NCBI GenBank assembly: GCA_018343915.1
Contig: JABRWF010000002.1
Span: forward strand, 4,340,001-4,404,000
Length of the DNA stretch: 64,000 nucleotides
Reading direction: 5' to 3'
From: Agroathelia rolfsii
Taxonomy: Eukaryota; Basidiomycota; Agaricomycetes; Amylocorticiales; Amylocorticiaceae
Part shown: in pieces, positions 11,215-21,900 of the stretch
How positions within the stretch are numbered: the stretch's first letter is position 1
Layout: every line of letters starts with the position of its first letter
The notes under the pieces: model-generated
What the model was told of the DNA's origin: nothing
Seen by the model: the letters and a program-made list of their open reading frames with translations, nothing else
The model's database searches: none
Position numbers and translations under genes: made by a program

Positions 11215-14209
11215 ATGTCTAGCATTTCTACAACTTTCAATCTGCCTGGTTTCTCAGTGTCAAAACCACTTCCTATAAACTCTTACGAAGAGTATAGAGG
11301 CGGAAGCACCCCACTAGTGATTGACAACGGTTCAACATCTCTCAGATGGGGCTTTTCTACAGCTCCTTTGCCTCGTTTCGGTCCCAATGTCATATCAAAA
11401 TACAGAGAGCGCAAGTCAAACAAACAACTGCTTCTCTTTGGTGATGGGCTGGACGCAGATAGCACCTCCAAATCCCAGGCTAAAATGCCATGGGAAGGTG
11501 ATATTCTGCTCAATTTTGATGGGATGGTAAGACTGCACGAGTGTGTTGCAGATACGGTTTCACAACATTGATGGAATTTTCAAGGAGCATGCGTTGGATT
11601 ATGCATTTACAAATTTGGGTATTGATACACCCAGCATTGAGCATCCTATCATCTTCTCTGAGCGGCTAAGCACACCGCTTCACTCTCGCACTCGTACGCC
11701 CCCACATTGCTCAGTACTTTTGTGTATACCGACTAATTGTTGTTGGTTCAAGTAACATCCGAGCTATTGTTTGAACTCTATTCCGTCCCCTCCACCGCGT
11801 ATTGCGTCGATAGTATCATGGCTTTCTATCACAACAACGCAACGGACCACTCCTCTCAGCACTTTACCTCCGATGGACTGGCTGTGTCATTTAATACGTC
11901 TTCTACGTCCGTTATACCAATCTTGAATGGCAAAGGTATCATGAGCCAAGCTAAGCGGTAAGTCATTGTCCTGTAGTATCTCACGACTATTCATCACAAT
12001 TGCAGAATTCCTTGGGGCGCATCTCAGGCTTCAGAATACCTGTTAAAGTTGATTCAGCTGAAATATCCGGCTTTCCCTACCCGCGTAACCCCCCATCAAT
12101 CATCGGTAACCGAATTGTTGATTTAAAGCAGACATCTACTAATTATGAACTGTGTTTTACTCAGTGGATGCTCCAAACTTTCTGTGAATTCAGCACAGAC
12201 TACCCTTCCCTCTTACGAAGACTGAAGGATCCATTGCAGTTGAAAGCATCTGAGAGAATTATTCAATTCCCTTTCGTGGCCAGCACTCAGGAGGAAAAAT
12301 CTGATGCAGAACTCACTCGATTGGCGGAGCGTCGGCGAGAACAGGGCAAGAAATTGCAAGAGATGCAAGTAAAAATGCGTGCTGAAAAGGTTGAGTTCAG
12401 TCGCCATTACATGGATATCTACAAATTCATTGTCTTGTTGAGAGTAGTTAGCTCAGAAAGAGGACGATCTAGCTCATCTATTGGAATTGAGAGAAAGCCG
12501 AGACACTGATAGCAAACGTGAATGGCAGGTAACACCCTCCCATATCTTCATGCATATCTCATGGACTGATGTATTTGAAGAATAAACTAGATGCCGAGGG
12601 ATTCGAAGATGAGGAAATGTTCGACGAGACAATCAAGAAGCTTGAGAATGACGTCAAGCGTGCTCGAAAGAAGGATGCCGACGTAGATGAGGTTTTGGTA
12701 AGTCCAAGCTTGCTTTTTACGTGATGTATACTGAATACTTTCAGGACGAGCCATCTTTTCCTCTTGTAGATGTTCCTGATGCGGATGTTCGTGGACAATG
12801 CTTTATGTCTACAATCTGACTAATTTCTTTTAATAAAGCTCGATGAAGATAGTTTGAAAGAGAAGCGCCGTCAAAAGTTGATGAAAGCCGGATACGAGGC
12901 GCGTCTGCGTGCCAGACAAGAGAAAGAACGTGAGCTGGAGCTCCGAGCAGCTGAGGAGAAGCGAGAGGAAGACGAACGAGTGGCAGATCTAGACGGATGG
13001 GCCAGGAAATTGAGGCATGAGCAGGAGGTCTCTAGCCATTTCTCGGCATGTTTTCTCTGCTGCTAATGCATTGTCTTACTAGGTATTAATGGCGCGTATC
13101 AAAGAGCGTGCAAAGAGAAAGGCTGCTCTCAGCGACAGAAAGAGCGCCGCGTCGCAGGCACGAATGAAGAGTATTGCATCCCTAGCCGCAGACGATCGTG
13201 TACCGAAAAAGAAACGTAAGGCAGGAAGTGGTGCGTAGAGTCAACTGTTCATGGTAGCCATATCCCTCAAGTATTGCATCACAGAGGACATGTTTGGTGC
13301 CAATGACTCGGATTGGGCTATATACCGCAAGATTGTACGCTTTCATTTGGGAAAAAATAAAATAAAATCTACAAGCAATTTACTAATTTTATTTAGAATA
13401 CAGCAGCTGCATCATCCGATGAGGAAGAGGAACTCATGCAGCTTCACACGGTTGAACAAAAACTCCTCGCGCATGACCCAACTTTTGCTATCGAAGACAC
13501 TCACGCAGCGTTGACGACTCAAAAATCTGCTTTAATCACAGCGTTTCGTCCCCAATATCCAGAGGGCGATAACGAAGGTTATCTCATTTATTCCAAATCA
13601 TAACATTGTCTAATATTCTCATCGTTTAGGGGCGACACGCATCCACCTGAACACCGAGCGCTGGCGCGCTTGCGAGGTGTGGTTCTCCCCTGGCATGGCT
13701 GGAGTTGATTCGGCTGGTCTTCATGAGGTCATACACAACATTTTGTCCACTTTCCCGGAGGCAGAGAAGGGGCGCTTAGCCAAGGTCTACCCGCCATTCA
13801 TTTTAGCTTATATCGGATGCTAACTTCTTGCAACTAGAATATCTTCCTCACCGGTTCACCCGTTGCACTTCCTGGGTTGGCAGACAGACTATATGCCGAA
13901 ATTCGACCAGTCCTTCCGCCTGAAATACCTATCAACGTCGTGAAGGCAGCCGAACCTGCACTAGATGCCTGGCATGGTATGGCACGGTTTGCTAACACTG
14001 GAGCGCTGCCTGGAGTGAGTGTCACGAAGGAAGAATATGAAGAATGGGGTGGCGAGAGAGTCAAGAGATGGTGGGGCGGCAACTGGAACTATAGCGTCAC
14101 GAAATTTTCGAAATTAGACAGGGCTTCATCAGCAAATCCCGACGCAGATAACACCATGGCAGATGCGGACGATAATGGTGCTCCTGAAGCAGACATGGAT
14201 GCACCATAG
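11215..14209 (+). CDS. ARP5: Actin-related protein 5 (INO80 complex subunit)
   Basis: About 12 exons. ATG 11215 (MSSISTTFNLPGF) leads into the actin-fold phosphate loop LVIDNGSTSLRWGF, then WEGDILLNFDGM, LDYAFTNLGIDTPSIEHPI, LSTPLHSR, TSELLFELYSVPSTAYCVDS and IPWGASQASEYLLKL. A long charged insert rich in Glu, Lys and Arg (about 12300-13230, with EKRRQKLMKAGYEARLRARQ) is typical of Arp5 and predicted to be coiled coil; it carries a basic patch PKKKRK. The actin fold then resumes with RIHLNTERWRACEVWFSP, NIFLTGSPVALPGLADRL and an Arp5-type end (VTKEEYEEWGG). Arp5 works with Ies6 in the INO80 nucleosome remodeller in the nucleus. I chose this ATG because it precedes the conserved N-terminus closely. 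Convergent with the Rab gene, 227 bases between stop codons. Confidence 0.93.
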
Positions 14210-14436
14210 AACTAACTCTTCCTAATATTGTATTCTCATGCAATGACTATCGTTTTCCCATGTTCTTCTAGCTGTACGGAAACTTGAATTATGTTCAAAA
14301 AATCTCGCCAGGGAGTAGGTATGCTTTAATAATCAACAAAGGAAAATGGCATAAAATCAAAAATTACAGGGTAATGCCATAACAAAGAGCTCCAGGAAGG
14401 ACGCGGGATAGATGATTAACAAAATGCACATGCCCT

Positions 14437-15349
14437 TCAACAGCAGCCAGTGGTTGTAGATGAGCCGGGTGGTGCATTGACTTTGACAGAGCCGTCTCCG
14501 CCAGAAGCCCCTGCCGGAGCTCCCGAAGCATCTGCTTGCGAATCGATAAGTCTTGTCTTGATATCACTATAGCAAAGACAAACATATGAGTTCATGAATC
14601 CGATGTAACAAGTTTGGTCATACCGAGCCAGCGTGAAGAAGGCATCCTCGACACCTTCATTAACTTTAGCTGATGTTTCCATGAACTTGATCCCGAGCTC
14701 GTTCGCAAGTTCTCTGCCCTGTTCCTCGGTTACAATTCTCTTGTCTGTCCAGTCAGACTTGTTCCCTATCAGGATCTTGTTAACTCCCTCCGAAGCATGT
14801 TGTTCAATGTTGCTGTGCCAAGTGCGGATATCTAGAGGATAGATAAGCCACTGATCAAAGAACGGTGACATGGCATACTTACTGTTGAAAGATCGTTCAT
14901 CTGTAACATCATACACGAGCAGTATACCCATAGCACCACGGTAGTACGCTGTCGTTATTGTTCGAAAGCGTTCCTGACCAGCGGTATCCCACTGCAAGAA
15001 GATACGTCAAGCGAAAATCGGGCATAAGATGGGAGTACACACGATTTGGAGTTTGATGCGCTTCCCGTCTAGCTCAATCGTTCTAATCTTGAAGTCAATG
15101 CCGATGGTGGTAATGAACGACGGTGTCCATGCGTCATCACAGAAACGAAGGAGGAGGCAAGATTTGCCAACGCCTAGACAAGAACTATTGGTTATATCTC
15201 GGAAACATGAATACGATGAAAAGGGCGCTACCAGAGTCGCCAATTAGTAGTAACTGTGCCAGAAGTTGACCTATTCAATATACTGTTGGGCGCACAGCAG
15301 GGGCAAGGAAACAAACCTTGATTAGAAAGTCATAGTGAGGAGCTGGCAT
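14437..15349 (-). CDS. Rab family small GTPase, Sec4/Rab8 type
   Basis: Six exons; the first (15317-15349) encodes [11 protein letters not shown]. The second is only 22 nt (15232-15253) and supplies LLLIGDS. The joined protein has the P-loop GDSGVGKS, switch I with [19 protein letters not shown], switch [22 protein letters not shown], then NKSD (guanine specificity) and ETSAK. The hypervariable tail is rich in Gly, Ala and Ser and ends in two cysteines (TTGCC), a site for double geranylgeranylation by Rab GGTase. The switch sequences fit the Sec4/Ypt2/Rab8/Rab10 branch, which drives exocytic vesicles to the plasma membrane through the exocyst, here probably for tip growth. NKSDW instead of the common NKCDM is a small variation. 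About 205 residues, the family's normal length. Confidence 0.93.
15232..15253 (-). other. 22-nt microexon of the Rab gene, in the P-loop
   Basis: It is bounded by acceptor GGCACAG and donor GTAGCG on the minus strand. It carries the first half of the P-loop (LLLIGDS plus one base), while GVGKS lies in the next exon. Frame is kept only if it is included. Confidence 0.8.
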
Positions 15350-15988
15350 CTCGTGAACTCAGGGATCTAGCTAGATATCTCAGAAAGGAAATCCGTTTGA
15401 ATAAATTGTAAATGAGCGAGTTGATGATACTGACATGGACGTAGTATGGTCGTGCAGCACTGGCAACGTTCCCGCCTCCGGGCCTCCGTCGTGGCTTGTG
15501 ATAGCCACAGCAGCCACACCACGCCTCTGATTTTTACTTCCGACATATGCGCTCATTGCAATGGCACGTGGCCTTTGGCTTCTGCTCTTTTTTTGGTATT
15601 AGTGGCTTTCCAGCGGCTACGTTGCACCACGTCAAGTTCATGTCATCAATAAGGTGGCTCGGGTCACCTTTTTGATTCCTCAAGCCGACTAAGAACAAAG
15701 CCGATTCCTCCTATCTGATGTATTTTCTTCATTTTTTGCTGAATCAAATCTAAGCTATCTTCCTCGTGTTGACATATTTGGGATTGCGCTGATCCAAGCA
15801 ACAACTTTGGCTTAACATGTGGCCTCGTGATGATGATAGGGCTTGTGTGATGCTCCTTTTTCCATTATACTGTGCAACTCATGTCAATAGGTTATCTTCC
15901 CGATACTTCGATAGACCCTTTGTTGTCTTGTGTTGAGAACGATAAAAGCACCTCCATTGCCACAATCTAGTTTCTGCCTCAACCCACA
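15350..15988. promoter_or_regulatory. Divergent upstream region of the Rab and helicase genes
   Basis: 639 bases between two divergent starts. No coding region or repeat is evident. A pyrimidine-rich leader (around 15960-15988) precedes the helicase ATG in a context ACACAATGTCC. Promoter role is inferred from layout only. Confidence 0.4.
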
Positions 15989-18900
15989 ATGTCCCCTCTC
16001 AGCATTCCGAAAACATCACCCTTGCTAATTCTTCGGCCAGAACAACTTTGTGACGATACTATATGTACAAAAGCAATTCTAGAGGCAGAAGATCATCTCC
16101 TCAGCCCATCATCCAACCAGGCCCACCTGATAGAAATTCTCAATGTCCCAAAGCTATTTGAATTTTTTATCACAGGCAAGACATTTTGCTAGTTGGGACT
16201 CATCGACCGTTATACTCAATTAAACTTAGCATCTGAACGCTCGAAGAGCATCACTTATTTGATTCTTGAGAATTACCCGTCATCCTTGGAGGAATTCTCT
16301 GAAACGCCGATCACAGCCCTAGTCGAGCGAATCCAGCATTTCTTGTACTTCGCCGAATCAACAATTGATCTCGATAGTAAAACCAAGGGACTCATTAGAG
16401 ATGATGGAAAATATATTTTGCTGACTTTGCGTGCTGTGAAAGCCATGCAATCTATAAACTTCGACAGCCTGGCTCCTGAATCCACTGATGCTGTATTAGC
16501 CAATGACGACGAAGAGCAGGATAGCTTCCTCCTCTCCCGACCCAATAAAAACCAGCGCAGATCTAGGAAAACCCATAGTAAAATACTTTCCTCCCCTCAC
16601 CAGACCTTTCAAGATCTCAATCTCACGATGCCATTGAGCAATGACGAAGCGTCTTTGCTATGCAGTAGTCTACTAGAGGAGCAAAAGGGATACATTCATG
16701 TTGGTCTTAGCCACTGGCTCATATTCATTACTCTAATTACATTTTTTCAGCTTCTTCTCAATGTACTATGTACAGCAGGTTTTGCATCATACGCAAAATC
16801 TCAGTATATTCCAACTACTTCTGACTCACAACTAGTGGATTCTACATACAATTACGAAATCAGTACTCGGTCTGACAACCCATCCCCTGATGCTACACTA
16901 TCAGCTGCGTTCCCGATGGTTCAGCCCATGAAAGCTGCTCTGTATTTTGATAATGCTGACGGATTTGGAGAATGGCGCATCTTTATCTCTGGCAGAGCTG
17001 ATGCTGATCTACGTGGATTACGACGGCGCGATCAACATTTATTCCAAATTGTTATCAAGAAAATCAAGTAGGTTTTTGATGCATATGCATATGATATGTT
17101 TTCTACTTACACAGTTTGCAGACAACTTTCTAGAGGTGAATTTTCTGCTGACAACCAGAAACGCATCGATGGGAACAGAGTAAATGTACCAATTTTTGAA
17201 GCAAAAATGACCGGAGATACAAGACTGGTGGTAAGTTTGTCTTAATATTTGACTCGGGAGTCGTTCATTAATCTCGTTGATTAGTACCATATCGACTGTA
17301 TTACCGATTACGATAGCACAGTATGCTGACCCTTTATCATGATTCTTGAATGTGTTGTCTAAGATATTGTCATTCTGCTAGATTGAATCGCAAGGTAGCG
17401 TTAATTGCTTTTTACAAGTAATAATATTACTAACCCCGTTGTTCGTCAAGTCATCAAGATATTCGGTGTTTATACACATGCGCAAATTGATCGTATTCGA
17501 TGGAGTTCCGTTAGCTACCAGCTCAGTCACCATGGTCCGGAGTATAGGGATAGGTTAGTCTTTCCTTGTTATGCCCATCCCTTATTTCACTTACATGTGT
17601 TTTGTAGAGTTACCGTTCGCAATAAGCGAGCTGATGATGCTGCATGCTATAGCCCCGCGTCGTTTCCGCCACTTGAACAAACAAGCCCCATTACTCTTGC
17701 ACCGTCTACTCTACCACAGGAAGACCTCAGAAACGTAAGCTATGTCACCTTTTGAGGATTGCAGGACACAGCATTCTAATAAAAAATTTAGCTGCATACG
17801 CTTTTGACGTAAGAATTTGATCAAATCTTCCTAAATAAGCTTTTATTCATGGTTTTCAGTCTCGAAAAATACGTTGTTTTGTCCAAGGTATTTCTGCTTC
17901 TTCTACTTGGTAGACAGTTTCAAAAAAATTGATGCTTTGCTAGGCTTTGCTAAACAGTAAGTTTTTGTCTTCCTCTTGGATCTCTGGATTCCTTCGATCT
18001 GATTTCTTTGCACCTCAGGCATTATTGCCGACGAAGATGTCGCCCATGTATTCAACGTTTCGTAAGTTATATTTGGTTCTTACCCTGAAAGCTTTGTAAT
18101 GTTGCTCTCTAGGCCCAGGGAAAAGGAGATCATTGAACATCCCTACTCGTGCTTTGTATTAGGAAGAAGTGGGACTGGGTACGAAACTTCGCGACGATTC
18201 CTATTAATGTTAGCTTTAAACACATTTTCAGAAAAACCACAACAATGCTGTTTAGGATGCTTGGAATTGAGCGTGTGTGGTCTATGGGCTCGCAGGACAT
18301 AGGGACACCCCGGCAACTATTTGTTACGCAATCACCCGTCCTCGCAAGCAAGGTAGAGGAGTATTTTAGAAAACTTATGAGCTCACTCAATACCGCTTCC
18401 TACACACTGACCGATCTTGCTCGGATTGCGAAAGAGAAGAAGAAAAGACAGGAAGACTTGGACGCGGAGCTCATTGATCGTGATGATGACATCGAATTCC
18501 AGACAAAACTTCCCCAAAGATTCAGCCAGCTTGAAGACAAGCATTTTCCGTTATTTCTTACCTACGGCCAGGTTTGTTCCTTTTATCATATTTCTTTTGT
18601 ATTTCTGACTAATCCCACTTTACAAATTCCAAGTTGTGTCAAATGCTCGGAGCTGATATTGAAGAATTTATGACTGAGCTTTTGGGAAAAGAAAAACAGA
18701 ACGAAGCCGATCCTAATCATAGTCTTGATGATATAGTGCCCGCGGAATGGAGGGTTAGGTCAAGCTCGCAAACTTTGGTGTCATATGACATTTTCAGAAG
18801 CCAATACTGGGATCATTTCTCTCAAAATCTTGCTAAAGGCCTTGGTAAGCTCTTGATACACTCTTTTGCGGATCAAATTGATTTATAAATTATAGATCCG

Positions 18901-21900
18901 GCTCTTGTCTATAGCGAGATCATTGGCATGTCCTACTTCTGTTGCTTGACGAGCTATTTTCTCATCTTATTCATGTCAGGTACCATCAAAGGCTCTGAAA
19001 AAACCCTTACATGTGCCAAGCACTTCCTGGACAAGCGTGCATACGAGGAGCTGGGAGTAAAAGCAAGCTCTATCACATCAGCCAGGCGTGAATCCATCTA
19101 TGGTATCTTTGAATCGTACTCCAAGCAAAAACGCAACTATAGGCAATACGACTTGGCCGACAGGTTTGTCCGATATCTTTCAAAGTTTATGTGAAATCAT
19201 TTTAAATCTGGCCACAGGACTCACGACATTATTCGCTTTATTCGCAAATTTTGTAACACCCATGACGGTGGTCTATTATCCAACACGGGTAATATACTGA
19301 ACACTACAAATAGTGCTGGTATCTTCGGTCAAAAGATTCATTATCTGTGAGTTAAACAAATACATGTACCTAGATATTACTTTAAAGGCTATTGCTTCGC
19401 CTTTAGGTATGTTGATGAGGCCCAGGATAACCTCATTGTCGATGCCCTACGTAGGTTCTAGAGTTAGTTGTTTGAATTGATACGTACTGATAAATAACAT
19501 CTTTGAAACAATGGGTAGTCTTGCGGTGGCTCTGTAGCAACCCTAATGGCCTTTTCTTTGCCGGCGATACTGCGCAAGCGATATCCGCCGGCAGCTCATT
19601 CCGCTTTGACGACCTGAAAGCTTTCATCTGGCGGATTGAGGTATCGTCATTTGATTGAACTAAATTCTTATGCCATTCAACACCTTGCTTTAGGAAAATA
19701 ATTCCATCCAATTACCCTCGTCCATTCCGACACATCAGCCCGCGTCTTTCCAGCTTGTGACAAATTATCGATCACACGGTGGTATCGTCAAATGTGCCCA
19801 CTCTGTCATTGAAATAATTACGCGCTTCTGGCCATTTACCATTGATGTATTGGCGCCAGAAAAAGGTGTCGTGGATGGAAAGAATCCTGTTTTTCTGTAT
19901 GGTTGGGATCAGCAAACAGCTCGCTATGAGCAATTTTTATTTGGAGATTCGTAAGTCGTCGATAAAATGAGATTCAAACATCTTACCAGATCACGTCAGG
20001 GACTCGTCGATGGAATTCGGGGCAAAACAATGTTGGTGAAACATTATCGAAGGCCGACGTTCCTTTTGATGAAATCATTGTAGGTATTCTTGTGAGAGAC
20101 GAAAGTGCTAGGGAAAAGCTAAGGAAGCAAATAGGGGATATCGGTCTTATATTGTTTGTTGTTTGACAAGCTTGGAATGAAGTTGCGGGTAATCTAACTA
20201 GTCATTATCAGGACCCTATACGAAAGCAAAGGCCTTGAATTTGATGACGTATGTCTCAGACATTCTCATTTTTATCCCAAATTAACAGTGAGATTTCAAG
20301 GTTCTACTCTACAACTTTTTTCAAGATTCTGCGATGGATCACTCAAGATGGCGCCTAGTCTTACATTTAATGGATGGTCATGATGAAAAATATCTTACTG
20401 TGCCAAGGTTCGATGTTGTTCGCCATGCAGGCTTGTGCACCGAGGTTTGCAAATTTACCGACTCACCCCCTGAGCACCATTTTCTTTGTTCTTAAAATCC
20501 TTTGCTTTCAGCTCAAGTCCTTGTATGTGGCCATTACCCGAGCACGCCAAAATATTTGGATCATGGATTCATCTGATAGATGTGAACCTATGAAGGTCTT
20601 AATTAAATTGTTAATCTAGGCTTCTTTTCTGGTTCTAATAGCTATTGATATAGGATCTTTGGAGTTCTCAACGGCTTGTAGACATCAAAACTCCCGGGAT
20701 GGATGTCCCAGTTTTTACTGTATCTTCTACACCAGAGGAATGGGCCGAAACTGGACGTAGACTCTTCGACCATAAGCGTTATTTGCAGGCAAAGCATTGT
20801 TTTGAACGGGCGAGTCAGCCTCATAGAGTCACTATTGCGAATGCATATCACCTTCGGGAAAATGCTCGTATGATACCTGGAAACTCTGTAGCAGATAAAC
20901 TTGTACAGAAGCAGGCATTCAGTATGGCGGCTCGGCAGTTCGTCATATGCGCTTCGAATGCAAGGCAAAACGTCTCTCGAAGCTATTACCGGGCAGCTGC
21001 AGCCTGTTTCCAATCCACTGAGGAGTTTCAATCGGCTGCTCAATGTTACGAGCAAGCGGAGGATTTCAACTACGCTAGTCAGCTGTATCGAAAGCTAGGA
21101 TACTTCGACGACGTTACTCGTGTAATTCAAGCGCATCAAGACTCCATGGACGAGTCCCTTGTCAATTCTTTGATTGGGATTTCAAAGCTCTTCTATCTTC
21201 GCCAGAATCATTTAAAGTAAGTCTATTTAGTGCATTTACGTTCACGGATGAACCATAAAATTCGTACGTTTTCAGGAAAGCAATACAGTTGTTTCCACCT
21301 GACGGTGACGAGATGCTAGAATTTACGGAGGATTACGACCTGCCACTGGCGCAAGCTAGTATCTTGGAAGAGCGTGCCCGGTTCTCGGATGCGGCGGAGA
21401 TCCTACTTAGAGAAGGCCGTGAAGTTGCTGCCATCACATGTCTTCTCAAGGACACCAAAAATAAGACGTCGGTCCAACGCGTTGGCGAGTATCTGTTGAG
21501 AGGGCTATGGCAAAAAATGTCCTTTGCTTCATCCTTCGATTCGGAGTCTATGGCTGCCACGAAAGAGCTTCTGAACATATCGGAACGACTAAATGTGTCT
21601 CTTTTAACATCTGCTGATGAGCTAGAAGTGTGTATTATCCATGACAACTGTAGTAGGATGATTTTACTCATGATTCATAGATCCTAATGTTTCATTGTCT
21701 GGTGAGCAAAGACGGTAGCAAGCTTGAAGGCCTTGTATTCCAATTCCTCGACCATCGACGCTCTTACGCTTCTCTCATGTGCCTAGACGCGTTGATGCGC
21801 CTCGCACCCCTTCAAGGTGTCACACAATCACAAATTTCCGTCAAACTAGATGCCTTTGAGCTATACGCTCGTTTGACTCGTGAGGTTATGTTTCATAGAG

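Noticed and set aside
16700..16780. Transmembrane helix in the helicase N-terminus
   Set aside because: Half of the hydrophobic run is a pyrimidine-rich intron with good splice sites. It is kept only as a possible retention isoform.
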